A DNA stretch of 64,000 nt from Achatina immaculata (taxonomy: Eukaryota; Mollusca; Gastropoda; Stylommatophora; Achatinidae). The DNA is taken from contig CM019718.1 in the NCBI GenBank assembly GCA_009760885.1, forward strand, positions 28,207,633-28,271,632, in the 5' to 3' direction. The notes below the pieces were generated by a model. The model did not search any database. It worked only from the letters and a program-made list of their open reading frames with translations, and had not been told where the DNA came from. Of the stretch, positions 22,935 through 33,339 are shown piece after piece; positions within the stretch are counted from its first letter, which is position 1, and the number at the start of each line of letters is the position of its first letter. Both the position numbers and the translations under genes were made by a program.

Positions 22935-23137
22935 GTACATGGATACACTTGTTTACCTTGCAGTCATGGTACACTGATACACTTGTTTACCTTGCAGTCA
23001 TGGTACATGAACACACTTATTTACCTTGCAGTCATGGTACATGAATACACTTGTTTACCTTGCAGTCATGGTACATGAACACATTTGTTTACCTTGCAGT
23101 CATGGTACATGAACACATTTGTTTACCTTGCAGTCAT
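22935..23137 (+). repeat. Acceptor-containing 34 bp array before exon 6
   Basis: Six copies of a 34 bp unit each contain the same acceptor, ttgtttaccttgcag, followed by tcatg. The last copy is the true exon 6 acceptor (ttgcag/TCATGCCCC). Earlier copies continue tcatggtac instead. The repeat unit thus includes the polypyrimidine tract, the AG and the first five exon bases. Confidence 0.95.
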
Positions 23138-23226
23138 GCCCCGAGTCTGTACCTCACAGTGTTGCCATACAGAACAGGAAGACCTTGTACAGTTCCACTG
23201 AAAGTAAAGAGGGTCTTTCTAAGCAG
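23134..23226 (+). CDS. PPP1R21: PPP1R21 exon 6 in window
   Basis: The acceptor is taccttgcag and the donor is AAGCAG/gtaatt. It has 93 bases, 31 codons, phase 0. It encodes SCPESVPHSVAIQNRKTLYS and then STESKEGLSKQ, matching the family ESVPYEEALANRRILLSSTESREGL. The acceptor is the last of six tandem copies. Confidence 0.93.
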
Positions 23227-23274
23227 GTAATTGTTTTTGAGTTTACTTAGGTGCCCAGATGTGATGTACTTTGT

Positions 23275-23495
23275 CATCTGTATCTGTGACAACATGTAGA
23301 ACATTTTGTCATGTTATAATCTATATCTTTGACAGCACATAGAACATTTTGTCATGTTATAATCTATATCTTTGACAGCACATAGAACATTTTGTCATGT
23401 TATAATCTATATCTTTGACAGCACGTAGAATATTTTGTCATGTTATAATCTATATCTTTGACAGCACATAGAACATTTTGTCATGTTATACTCTG
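23275..23495. repeat. About 55 bp repeat, 4-5 copies
   Basis: Copies of a unit built on agaacattttgtcatgttat and atctttgacagcaca lie in the short intron between exons 6 and 7. The array includes no splice site. Confidence 0.9.
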
Positions 23496-23640
23496 TCTTC
23501 ACTTTCAGAAGTTGCGTTTTTTTTCTGTGTTGTAGTTTACTGTCAGGATGCCCTGAATGTTAACAGTTCCTTTTGATTATCCTTATTTTATCATGTTAAA
23601 ACTTACTGTGCTAGTAAGAGTGTTAACACTTCTTCCTCAG

Positions 23641-23742
23641 GTTTCTCTGTTCCAACAAAAGTTGACCAAACTTGAGCAGGAGAAAGAACATTATCTGTTA
23701 GAGTTACAGCTGTTAAAGATCAAGTTTGAGAATGAGCAAGTG
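23641..23742 (+). CDS. PPP1R21: PPP1R21 exon 7 in window
   Basis: The acceptor is acttcttcctcag and the donor is CAAGTG/gtaagt. It has 102 bases, 34 codons, phase 0. It encodes VSLFQQKLTKLEQEKEHYLL and then ELQLLKIKFENEQV, a coiled coil closely matching the family ISKLEQEKEHWMLEAQLAKIKLE. This is one of the most conserved blocks of PPP1R21 and anchors the identification. The last 46 bases and the donor seed the following array. Confidence 0.95.
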
Positions 23743-24046
23743 GTAAGTTAGAGTTACAGCTGTTAAAGATCAAGTTTGAGAATGAGCAGGTGGTAAGTTA
23801 GAGTTACAGCTGTTGAAGATCAAGTTTGAGAATGAGCAGGCGGTAGGTTAGAGTTACAGCTACTGAAGATCAAGTTTGAGAACGAGCAGGTGGTAGGTTA
23901 GAGTTACAGCTGCTGAAGATCAAGTTTGAGAGCGAGCAGGTGGTAGGTTAGAGTTACAGCTGCTGAAGATCAAGTTTGAGAGCGAGCAGGTGGTAAGTTA
24001 GAGTTACAGCTGTTGAAGATCAAGTTTGAGAATGAGCAGGTGGTAA
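23697..24046 (+). repeat. Donor-containing 50 bp array from exon 7
   Basis: Seven tandem 50 bp copies begin inside exon 7 (gttagagttacagctgttaa) and each end with gagcaggtggtaa or ggtag. Each copy repeats the coding end and the donor. Later copies have a few substitutions (gaatgag to gagcgag). Because 50 is not a multiple of 3, use of a later donor would change the frame. Confidence 0.96.
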
Positions 24047-24600
24047 GTTCTCTGTGCATTTGTTTTTCTGGTCACTAAATGTTTCAAAATGTGTGAGGTA
24101 CTTTCATGTGGTAGGGTTTTATTTGTTTTGTTTATGTCAAGGATATTACTGATATCACAAGATAACCGATATCATGATATTACTAGTATCACAAGATTCC
24201 TGGTATCACAGGATGACTGCTCTCTGGAGTTTAAGATGACATTCTCACCCAGAGGCTGTCCCTATTTTCAGAGTTTTCTCCCCTGGCTAGCTTGGGTTGT
24301 GTGATTACTTCTGTGCTAGTTCAGACTGATGTCTTATCTGTACTCAACTTTTTTTTCTTTCTTTCTCTTTCTTGATGGAACAGTTGGTGGGCTCAGATAA
24401 ATATACAAGGTGCCCTTAGAGCTGTTTTCCAAGAGTTTTACTAGTAGGTCTTTTGCTGTCTGACATGTGTCATTTTATGCTTTTTCCATGTTAAAATCCT
24501 TAGCTCTGTACGTTGTATGGCTTAACCTGGTTTTTCTATGTTAAAATCATTAGCTCTGTATGTTATATGGCTTAACCTGGTTTTGATCTCATACACAGAG
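24047..24600. other. Intron, no feature seen
   Basis: Unique sequence apart from a pair of about 55 bp direct repeats near 24478-24590 (ttagctctgta then tggcttaacctgg). I found no exon. Confidence 0.4.
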
Positions 24601-24611
24601 TTAAGTCTTGG

Positions 24612-24932
24612 TAATGCTCAGGCTACTCCTGTGCTGCTGTGTGGTGAACGAGGTCATGCTGTTAAACTGCTGTGTGGTGAACGAGGTCATGCTTCTTATA
24701 TCCTTCTCACGCTGTTAAACTGCTGTGTGGTGAACGAGGTCATGCTTCTTATATCCTTCTCACGCTGTTAAACTGCTGTGTGGTGAACGAGGTCATGCTT
24801 CTTATATCCTTCTCACGCTGTTAAACTGCTGTGTGGTGAACGAGGTCATGCTTCTTATATCCTTCTCACGCTGTTAAACTGCTGTGTGGTGAACGAGGTC
24901 ATGCTTCTTATATCCTTCTCATGCTGTTAAAC
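24612..24932. repeat. 53 bp minisatellite, about 6 copies
   Basis: Near-exact copies of a 53 bp unit (actgctgtgtggtgaacgag, then gtcatgcttcttatatcc) directly abut a minus-strand retrotransposon 3' fragment. Confidence 0.95.
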
Positions 24933-25135
24933 CTCACATAGGGCTTGCATTGTAGATCATAAGATTTTTCTGTTTTCAGTGAGTTTTTCATCCTCATCAA
25001 GGGATTTTATGCCAACTAATGTTAGCCTCTCTCAGCATTGTTCTCTTTAGAGTTTCACATGGGCAGCCTCTCTTTCTTCGGCCTGTTGGATCCTGTTTGA
25101 CAGGTCTTGTTGTGATTCTCTGATTATATCTTCTT
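24930..25135 (-). mobile_element. Non-LTR retrotransposon 3' fragment
   Basis: Decayed minus-strand sequence carries LVGIKSLDEDEKLTENRK, the same C-terminal tail as the element at 18361-21650. Several frame shifts separate the pieces. Only the last 70 or so codons are present, consistent with 5' truncation. Confidence 0.7.
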
Positions 25136-25319
25136 AAAAATAATGATGGGAACTCCTGGGCAATGAGGTTGAATTGATTGTCTGTGTTCCTGTATAAACA
25201 GTAAAAGATGAGGAAAGATGGAGGGTGAAAAATGATGGGTTGAGGGCAGAGAAGAATGTTGTATGTTCAACTTTCATCTAAATTTTTAAAGTATAAAAAT
25301 ACATTTGATTACTTGTCAG

Positions 25320-25493
25320 AAAAACCGACAGCTGGAGAAAGATCTAGACACAGCAAGATCCTTGTCCAGTGGATACATCAGTGTGGCTACGTCCAGTTCT
25401 TTAGAAGATCATATAGAAAAATTAGCTCCTCCCTCAGAAACCAGCACAAGGTCAGACTCCGTGAACAGCGGCTCGTATCTTGACACTAGTATG
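25320..25493 (+). CDS. PPP1R21: PPP1R21 exon 8 in window
   Basis: The acceptor is ttacttgtcag and the first donor is AGTATG/gtaagt. It has 174 bases, 58 codons, phase 0. It encodes KNRQLEKDLDTARSLSSGYI, a linker with SSSLEDHIEKLAPPSETSTR, and then NSGSYLDTSM. This is the variable linker of PPP1R21, so only its position and phase support the call beyond the coiled-coil start. The last 45 bases plus donor are repeated more than 50 times downstream, so the true end may be further right (see the array and finding). Confidence 0.85.
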
Positions 25494-27888
25494 GTAAGTA
25501 ATTACATGAACAGCGGCTCGTATCTTGACACCAGTATGGTAAGTAATTACATGAACAGCGGCTCGTATCTTGACACTAGTATGGTAAGTAATTACATAAA
25601 CAGCGGCTCGTATCTTGACACTAGTATGGTAAGTAATTACATGAACAGCGGCTCGTATCTTGACACCAGTATGGTAAGTAATTACATGAACAGCGGCTCG
25701 TATCTTGACACCAGTATGGTAAGTAATTACATGAACAGCGGCTCGTATCTTGACACTAGTATGGTAAGTAATTACATGAACAGTGGCTTGTATCTTGACA
25801 CCAGTATGTTAAGTAATTACATGAACAGCGGCTCGTATCTTGACACTAGTATGGTAAGTAATTACATGAACAGCGGCTCATATCTTGACACTAGTATGGT
25901 AAGTAATTACATGAACAGTGGCTTGTATCTTGACACCAGTATGTTAAGTAATTACATGAACAGTGGCTTGTATCTTGACACCAGTATGGTAAATAATTAC
26001 ATGAACAGTGGCTTGTATCTTGACACCAGTATGGTAAGTAATTACATGAACAGCGGCTCGTATCTTGACACTAGTATGGTAAGTAATTACATGAACAGTG
26101 GCTCGTATCTTGACACTAGTATGGTAAGTAATTACATGAACAGTGGCTTGTATCTTGACACCAGTATGTTAAGTAATTACATGAACAGTGGCTTGTATCG
26201 TGACACCAGTATGGTAAATAATTACATGAACAGCGGCTCGTATCTTGACACTAGTATGGTAAGTAATTACATGAACAGTGGCTTGTATCTTGACACCAGT
26301 ATGTTAAGTAATTACATGAACAGTGGCTTGTATCTTGACACCAGTATGTTAAGTAATTACATGAACAGTGGCTTGTATCTTGACACCTGTATGGTAAATA
26401 ATTACATGAACAGTGGCTTGTATCTTGACACTAGTATGGTAAGTAATTACATGAACAGCAGATTGTATCTTGACACCAGTATGGTAAGTAATTACATGAA
26501 CAGTGGCTTGTATCTTGACACCAGTATGGTAAGTAATTACATGAACAGTGGCTTGTATCTTGACACTAGTATGGTAAGTAATTACATGAACAGCAGCTTG
26601 TATTGTGACACCAGTATGGTAAGTAATTACATGAACAGCGGCTCGTATCTTGACACTAGTATGGTAAGTAATTACATGAACAGTGGCTTGTATCTTGACA
26701 CCAGTATGTTAAGTAATTACATGAACAGCGGCTCGTATCTTGACACTAGTATGGTAAGTAATTACATGAACAGCGGCTCATATCTTGACACTAGTATGGT
26801 AAGTAATTACATGAACAGTGGCTTGTATCTTGACACCAGTATGTTAAGTAATTACATGAACAGTGGCTTGTATCTTGACACCAGTATGGTAAATAATTAC
26901 ATGAACAGTGGCTTGTATCTTGACACCAGTATGGTAAGTAATTACATGAACAGCGGCTCGTATCTTGACACTAGTATGGTAAGTAATTACATGAACAGTG
27001 GCTCGTATCTTGACACTAGTATGGTAAGTAATTACATGAACATGGCTTGTATCTTGACACCAGTATGTTAAGTAATTACATGAACAGTGGCTTGTATCGT
27101 GACACCAGTATGGTAAATAATTACATGAACAGCGGCTCGTATCTTGACACTAGTATGGTAAGTAATTACATGAACAGTGGCTTGTATCTTGACACCAGTA
27201 TGTTAAGTAATTACATGAACAGTGGCTTGTATCTTGACACCAGTATGTTAAGTAATTACATGAACAGTGGCTTGTATCTTGACACCTGTATGGTAAATAA
27301 TTACATGAACAGTGGCTTGTATCTTGACACTAGTATGGTAAGTAATTACATGAACAGCAGATTGTATCTTGACACCAGTATGGTAAGTAATTACATGAAC
27401 AGTGGCTTGTATCTTGACACCAGTATGGTAAGTAATTACATGAACAGTGGCTTGTATCTTGACACTAGTATGGTAAGTAATTACATGAACAGCAGCTTGT
27501 ATTGTGACACCAGTATGGTAAATAATTACATGAACAGTGGCTTGTATCTTGACACTAGTATGGTAAGTAATTACATGAACAATGGCTTGTATCTTGACAC
27601 TAGTATGGTAAGTAATTACATGAACAGCAGCTTGTATCTTGACACCAGTATGGTAAATAATTACATGAACAGTGGCTTGTATCTTGACACCAGTATGTTA
27701 AGTAATTACATGAACAGTGGTTTGTATCTTGACACCAGTATGGTAAGTAATTACATGAACAGTGGCTTGTATCTTGACACCAGTATGTTAAGTAATTACA
27801 TGAACAGTGGCTTGTATCTTGACACCAGTATGGTAAGTAATTACATGAACAGTGGCTTGTATCTTGACACCAATATGGTAAGTAATTC
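25465..27888 (+). repeat. 45 bp donor-containing array from exon 8
   Basis: About 53 copies of a 45 bp unit run from gaacagcggctcgtatcttg through acactagtatg to gtaagtaattacat. The unit starts within exon 8. Most copies keep a perfect donor GTAAGT, while some have GTAAAT or TTAAGT. All copies are in phase and open, encoding NSGSYLDTSMVSNYM, except for one 1-base deletion near 27042. A 20-unit block of 900 bp (about 25715-26625) recurs at about 26615-27520. Confidence 0.97.
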
Positions 27889-28206
27889 CACAATTATTGT
27901 GAGGAAAGGGGGTGATTCATGCTACGATGTGTATAAAAGAACATTAGCAAATGACATGATGACTGTGAGTGACAGAGTGACAGAAATGAGTGTGAGTGAT
28001 TGTAAGTGAAATGAATGAGCCAGTGAAAGCTAGACAAGATAGTAAAACTGTAACTGAACTTGTAGACATAAGATGATTAAATGTTGGAGTTTTTTGGTGA
28101 AAGTCTAGCATACATCCACTTTACAATTACATTCTTTTGTTTTTGTGAATACCCGAGGAGTTGTCCTGTAATTTAAAATCTGATATACAAAATTACTGTT
28201 CTCCAG
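27889..28206. other. Intron, no feature seen
   Basis: Unique intron between the 45 bp array and exon 9. The open frame that runs on from the array ends at about 28009 and has no family match. Confidence 0.4.
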
Positions 28207-28353
28207 CTTGGTCAGCTTGAGGCTGTGACCGTGGCGAAGAGTGACATTGACACCCGAGAGCAGCTCATTGTGAACCATTACAACACCAGAATCAATGACC
28301 TCACACTTCAGTTACAGCATGCAGACAGCAAGGCTGTCAATTTCAGTGCCGAG
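28207..28353 (+). CDS. PPP1R21: PPP1R21 exon 9 in window
   Basis: The acceptor is ttctccag and the donor is GCCGAG/gtgagt. It has 147 bases, 49 codons, phase 0. It encodes LGQLEAVTVAKSDIDTREQL, then IVNHYNTRINDLTLQLQHAD and SKAVNFSAE, matching the family SREDLIKNHYMARIVELTSQLQLADSKSVHFYAE. A second copy of this exon lies 851 bases downstream with a different, out-of-phase acceptor. Confidence 0.95.
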
Positions 28354-29885
28354 GTGAGTCGGACTGACCTGGAAAATATCTCATTGTTAACTCTACAGTT
28401 CCTCTGTTATGATCTGGTAACAGTGATGGAAGAAGAAATGAAAATATCTCGTTGTTACTTAAAACTGTTTGACCTAGCATAATTCCAAAGATGTGAGTTT
28501 CTGAGACAAAGCTCATCATACTTGCTGACTTCAACATTGTTTATCTCCTGTTGGAACAGTATTGCTTATTTGACAAAACATTTTCTAAAAACAATAAATT
28601 TGTCACCAAATAGATGGTGATCGTCCACATTTTCCTTCAGAACAATCCGGTGCTGGAACTGAATGAGTTAACAACACAGAAAAGGTATTGTTTGCTTCAC
28701 TCAGGTTGTCTGCCTCACTCAGATTGCTTGCTTCACTCAGGTTGTCTGCTTTACTCAGGTTGTCTGCTTCACTTGAATTGTCTGCTTCACTCAGATAGTC
28801 TGGTCTGCTTCACTCAGATAGTCTGGTCTGCAACACTCAGGTAGTCTGCATCACTAAAGCTGTCTGCATCACTCAGGTTGTCTGTCTCACTCAGATTGTC
28901 TGCCTCACTCAGATTGTCTGCCTCACTCAGATTGTTTGCCTGACTCAGATTGTCTGCCTCACTCAGATTGTCTGCCTGACTCAGTTTGTTTGCTTCACTC
29001 AGGTCAGATTGTCTGCCTGACTCAGATTGTCTGCCTGACTCAGTTTGTTTGCTTCACTCAGGTCAGCTTGAGGCTGTGACCGTGGCGAAGAGTGACATTG
29101 ACACCCGAGAGCAGCTCATTGTGAACCATTACAACACCAGAATCAATGACCTCACACTTCAGTTACAGCATGCAGACAGCAAGGCTGTCAATTTCAGTGC
29201 CGAGGTGAGTCGGACTGACCTGGAAAATATCTCATTGTTAACTCTACAGTTCCTCTGTTATGATCTGGTAACAGTGATGGAAGAAGAAATGAAAATATCT
29301 CGTTGTTACTTAAAACTGTTTGACCTAGCATAATTCCAAAGATGTGAGTTTCTGAGACAAAGCTCATCATACTTGCTGACTTCAACATTGTTTATCTCCT
29401 GTTGGAACAGTATTGCTTATTTGACAAAACATTTTCTAAAAACAATAAATTTGTCACCAAATAGATGGTGATCGTCCACATTTTCCTTCAGAACAATCCG
29501 GTGCTGGAACTGAATGAGTTAACAACACAGAAAAGGTATTGTTTGCTTCACTCAGGTTGTCTGCCTCACTCAGATTGCTTGCTTCACTCAGGTTGTCTGC
29601 TTTACTCAGGTTGTCTGCTTCACTTGAATTGTCTGCTTCACTCAGATAGTCTGGTCTGCTTCACTCAGATAGTCTGGTCTGCAACACTCAGGTAGTCTGC
29701 ATCACTAAAGCTGTCTGCATCACTCAGGTTGTCTGTCTCACTCAGATTGTCTGCCTCACTCAGATTGTCTGCCTCACTCAGATTGTTTGCCTGACTCAGA
29801 TTGTCTGCCTCACTCAGATTGTCTGCCTGACTCAGTTTGTTTGCTTCACTCAGGTCAGATTGTCTGCCTCACTCAGATTGTCTGC
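28210..29885 (+). repeat. 851 bp tandem duplication carrying exon 9
   Basis: From 28210 the sequence repeats at 29061 with offset 851 and no difference seen over the exon, its intron and the start of the 18 bp array. The duplication begins inside exon 9, after its first three bases, so the second copy lacks the original acceptor. The right end is hard to set because it lies in the simple array. Confidence 0.92.
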
Positions 29886-31690
29886 CTGACTCAGTTTGTT
29901 TGCTTCACTCAGGTCAGATTGTCTGCCTCACTCAGATTGTCTGCCTGACTCAGATTGTTTGCTTCACTCAGGTCAGATTGTCTGCCTCACTCAGATTGTC
30001 TGCCTGACTCAGTTTGTTTGCTTCACTTAGGTCAGATTGTCTGCCTCACTCAGATTGTCTGCCTGACTCAGTTTGTTTGCTTCACTCAGGTCAGATTGTC
30101 TGTCTCACTCAGGTTCTCTGCTTCATGCATGTTGTCTGCTTCACCCAGGTTGTCTGCTTCACTCAGGTTGTCTGCCTCACTCAGGTTGTCTGCTTCACTC
30201 AGATTGTCTGCCTCACTCAGATTGTTTGCTTCACTCAGGTTGTTTGCTTCACTCAGATTGTCTGCTTCACTCAGGTTGTCTGCCTCACTCAGGTTGTCTG
30301 CTTCACTCAGATTGTCTGCCTCACTCAGATTGTTTGCTTCACTCAGGTTGTCTGCTTCACTCAGATTGTTTGCTTCACTCAGGTTGTCTGCCTCACTCAG
30401 ATTGTTTCCTTCACTCAGATTGTCTGCCTCATGCAGATTGTTTGCTTCACTCAGATTGTCTGCCTCACTCAGATTGTTTGCTTCACTCAGATTGTCTGCC
30501 TCACTCAGATTGTCTGCCTGACTCAGATTGTTTGCTTAACTGATTGTCTGCCTCACTCAGATTGTCTGCCTGACTCAGATTGTTTGCTTCACTCAGGTCA
30601 GATTGTCTGCTTCACTCAGATGTCTGCCTCACTCAGGTTGTTTGCTTCACTTAGGTCAGATTGTCTGCCTCACTCAGATTGTCTGCCTGACTCAGTTTGT
30701 TTGCTTCACTCAGGTCAGATTGTCTGTCTCACTCAGGTTCTCTGCTTCATGCATGTTGTCTGCTTCACCCAGGTTGTCTGCTTCACTCAGGTTGTCTGCC
30801 TCACTCAGGTTGTCTGCTTCACTCAGATTGTCTGCCTCACTCAGATTGTTTGCTTCACTCAGGTTGTTTGCTTCACTCAGATTGTCTGCTTCACTCAGGT
30901 TGTCTGCCTCACTCAGGTTGTCTGCTTCACTCAGATTGTCTGCCTCACTCAGATTGTTTGCTTCACTCAGGTTGTCTGCTTCACTCAGATTGTTTGCTTC
31001 ACTCAGGTTGTCTGCCTCACTCAGATTGTTTCCTTCACTCAGATTGTCTGCCTCATGCAGATTGTTTGCTTCACTCAGATTGTCTGCCTCACTCAGATTG
31101 TTTGCTTCACTCAGATTGTCTGCCTCACTCAGATTGTCTGCCTGACTCAGATTGTTTGCTTAACTGATTGTCTGCTTCACTCAGATTGTCTGCTTCACTC
31201 AGACTATTTGCTTCACTCAGGTTGTCTGCTTCACTCAGATTGTTTGCTTCACTCAGATTGTTTGCTTCACTCAGATTGTCTGCTTCACTCAGATTGTCTG
31301 CTTCACTCAGACTATTTGCTTCACTCAGATTGTCTGCTTCACTCAGATTGTTTGCTTCACTCAGATTGTTTGCTTCACTCAGATTGTTTCCTTCACTCAG
31401 ATTGTCTGCTTCACTCAGATTGTCTGCCTCACTCAGATTGTCTGCTTCACTCAGATTGTTTGCTTCACTCAGATTGTCTGCCTCACTCAGGTTGTCTGCC
31501 TCACTCAGATTGTTTGCTTCACTCAGATTGTCTGCCTCACTCAGGTTGTTTGCTTCACTCAGGTTGTCTGCTTCACTCAGGTTGTCTGCTTCACTCAGGT
31601 TGTCTGCTTCACTCAGGTTGTCTGCTTCACTTAGGTTTTTTGCTTCACTCAGGTTGTCTGCTTCACTCAGGTTGTTTGCTTTACTTATGT
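28688..31690. repeat. 18 bp ttcactcagattgtctgc array, over 100 copies
   Basis: Very long array of an 18 bp unit (ctgcttcactcagattgt) with cctcactcag, cctgactcag and tcag/gtcagatt variants, interrupted by the duplicated exon 9. A higher-order block of 624 bp (about 30050-30540 again at 30674-31165) is visible. Because 18 is a multiple of 3, six frames stay open for up to 570 codons. These are not genes. Confidence 0.97.
29061..29204 (+). pseudogene. Duplicate of PPP1R21 exon 9, probably skipped
   Basis: An exact copy of exon 9 lacking its first three bases. Its only nearby acceptor is cactcag from the adjacent 18 bp array, splitting at cactcag/gtcagcttgagg. Joining that to the phase-0 end of exon 9 would read VSLRL and then a stop (TGA). 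The copy is therefore unlikely to be included in a productive mRNA, although its donor is intact. Confidence 0.8.
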
Positions 31691-32798
31691 AGTATTTACT
31701 CATGTAGCAGTCTAATACTGATTTAGTATTTACTCATGTAGCAGTTTGCTACTGATGTAGTATTTACTCATGTAGCAGTCTAATACTGATTTAGTATTTA
31801 CTCATGTAGCAGTCTAATACTGATTTAGTATTTACTCATGTAGCAGTTTGTTACTTATGTAGTATTTACTCATGTAGCAGTCTAATACTGATTTAGTATT
31901 TACTCATGTAGCAGTTTGTTACTTATGTAGTATTTACTCATGTAGCAGTCTAATACTGATTTAGTATTTACTCATGTAGCAGTTTGTTACTTATATAGTA
32001 TTTACTCATGTAGCAGTTTGTTACTTATGTAGTATTTACTCATGTAGCAGTCTAATACTGTTGTAGTATTACTCATGTAGCAGTCTAATACTGATTTAGT
32101 ATTTACTCATGTAGCAGTCTAATACTGATTTAGTATTTACTCATGTAGCAGTTTGTTACTTATGTAGTATTTACTCATGTAGCAGTCTAATACTGATTTA
32201 GTATTTACTCATGTAGCAGTTTGTTACTTATGTAGTATTTACTCATGTAGCAGTCTAATACTGATTTAGTATTTACTCATGTAGCAGTTTGTTACTTATA
32301 TAGTATTTACTCATGTAGCAGTTTGTTACTTATATAGTATTTACTCATGTAGCAGTCTAATACTGTTGTAGTATTTACTCATGTAGCAGTTTACTACTGA
32401 TTTAGTATTTACTCATGTAGCAGTTTACTACTGATATAGTATTTACTCATGTAGCAGTTTACTACATTTGTAGTATTTACTCTTGTAGCAGTTTGCTGCT
32501 TATGTAATATTTACTCATGTAGCAGTTTACTACTTATGTAGTATTTACTCATGTAGCAGTTTACTGCTTATGTAATATTAACTCATGTAGCAGTTTACTA
32601 CTTATGTAATATTAACTCATGTAGCAGTTTACTACTTATGTAATATTTACTCATGTAGCAGTTTACTACTTATGTAGTATTAACTCATGTAGCAGTTTAC
32701 TACTTATGTAATATTAACTCATGTAGCAGTTTACTACTGATGTGGTATTTATTCATGTAGCAGTTTGCTACTCATGTATTATTTACTCATGTAGCTTT
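31690..32798. repeat. 34 bp minisatellite, about 32 copies
   Basis: Units of about 34 bp (tactcatgtagcagtctaat or tgtagcagtttgttacttat). Two subtypes alternate in the left two thirds, giving an approximate 68 bp higher-order period. The array follows the 18 bp array with no gap. Confidence 0.95.
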
Positions 32799-32862
32799 AT
32801 GTACATGATCATGAAAGAACAGTTTCCTGTAAAATAAGTGCTCCCTGGTTTGTTTTCTGAAG

Positions 32863-32961
32863 GCACGAGCCCTCCACAAGCAACTAAAAATAGCAGAAGA
32901 AGCCAAGGGAGTTGTACGAGATGAACTGAAACTGGCAAATCAGAGTCTGGCACACCTGAAG
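32863..32961 (+). CDS. PPP1R21: PPP1R21 exon 10 in window
   Basis: The acceptor is tgttttctgaag and the donor is CTGAAG/gtcagg. It has 99 bases, 33 codons, phase 0. It encodes ARALHKQLKIAEEAKGVVRD and then ELKLANQSLAHLK, matching the family CRALSKRLALAEKSKESLTEEMKLASQNISRL. Confidence 0.95.
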
Positions 32962-33069
32962 GTCAGGTCAAGCTCAGTGGTCTTTTGTGTTCAAACAGAA
33001 AGTGAAGAAAAGAGTTTTTTAGCACATGACATTTCAAGAGGGAACATCGGTTTTAAATATGGGTATATT

Positions 33070-33165
33070 AACATAAGTGGCATAGGGGTTTGTGTGCTTG
33101 CCTGTCACAGAGAGGGCAGTGGTTCAAGTTTAGCTGGAGGCACCCCAGTCATGCATCTGTGAAAA
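33070..33165 (+). mobile_element. tRNA-derived SINE fragment
   Basis: The sequence agtggcataggggtttgtgt has the form of a tRNA A box, followed at tRNA spacing by agtggttcaagttt, a B box. It does not fold into a complete tRNA. It resembles the tRNA-derived head of a SINE, as does the sequence near 63325. Confidence 0.55.
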
Positions 33166-33339
33166 TCTGTGGAAAATCTGTGAAAAATCTGTGGAAAATC
33201 TGTGAAAAATCTGTGAAAATGGTAACCTGGTTTTTTTCTAGAGAAGGGGAAGAAAGTTGTTGACACTAACCACATCCTGTGTCAGTAGGTCAAGGACAAT
33301 ATGGCCATTAACACAGTATCCCAGAGTTCCTACAAGGGA

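Noticed and set aside
25305..28009. Long plus-strand ORFs of 588 and 320 codons taken as a repetitive protein gene
   Set aside because: Only 25320-25493 is a supported exon. The rest is the donor array. Translation of extra units is possible only as alternative splicing, reported as a finding rather than a gene.
29061..29204. A second functional PPP1R21 exon
   Set aside because: The available acceptor puts it in the wrong phase and gives a stop after five codons.
30014..31726. 570-codon ORF and overlapping ORFs in all frames (HSDCLL, LRLSAS)
   Set aside because: Product of an 18 bp simple array; every frame is open, which no real gene shows.
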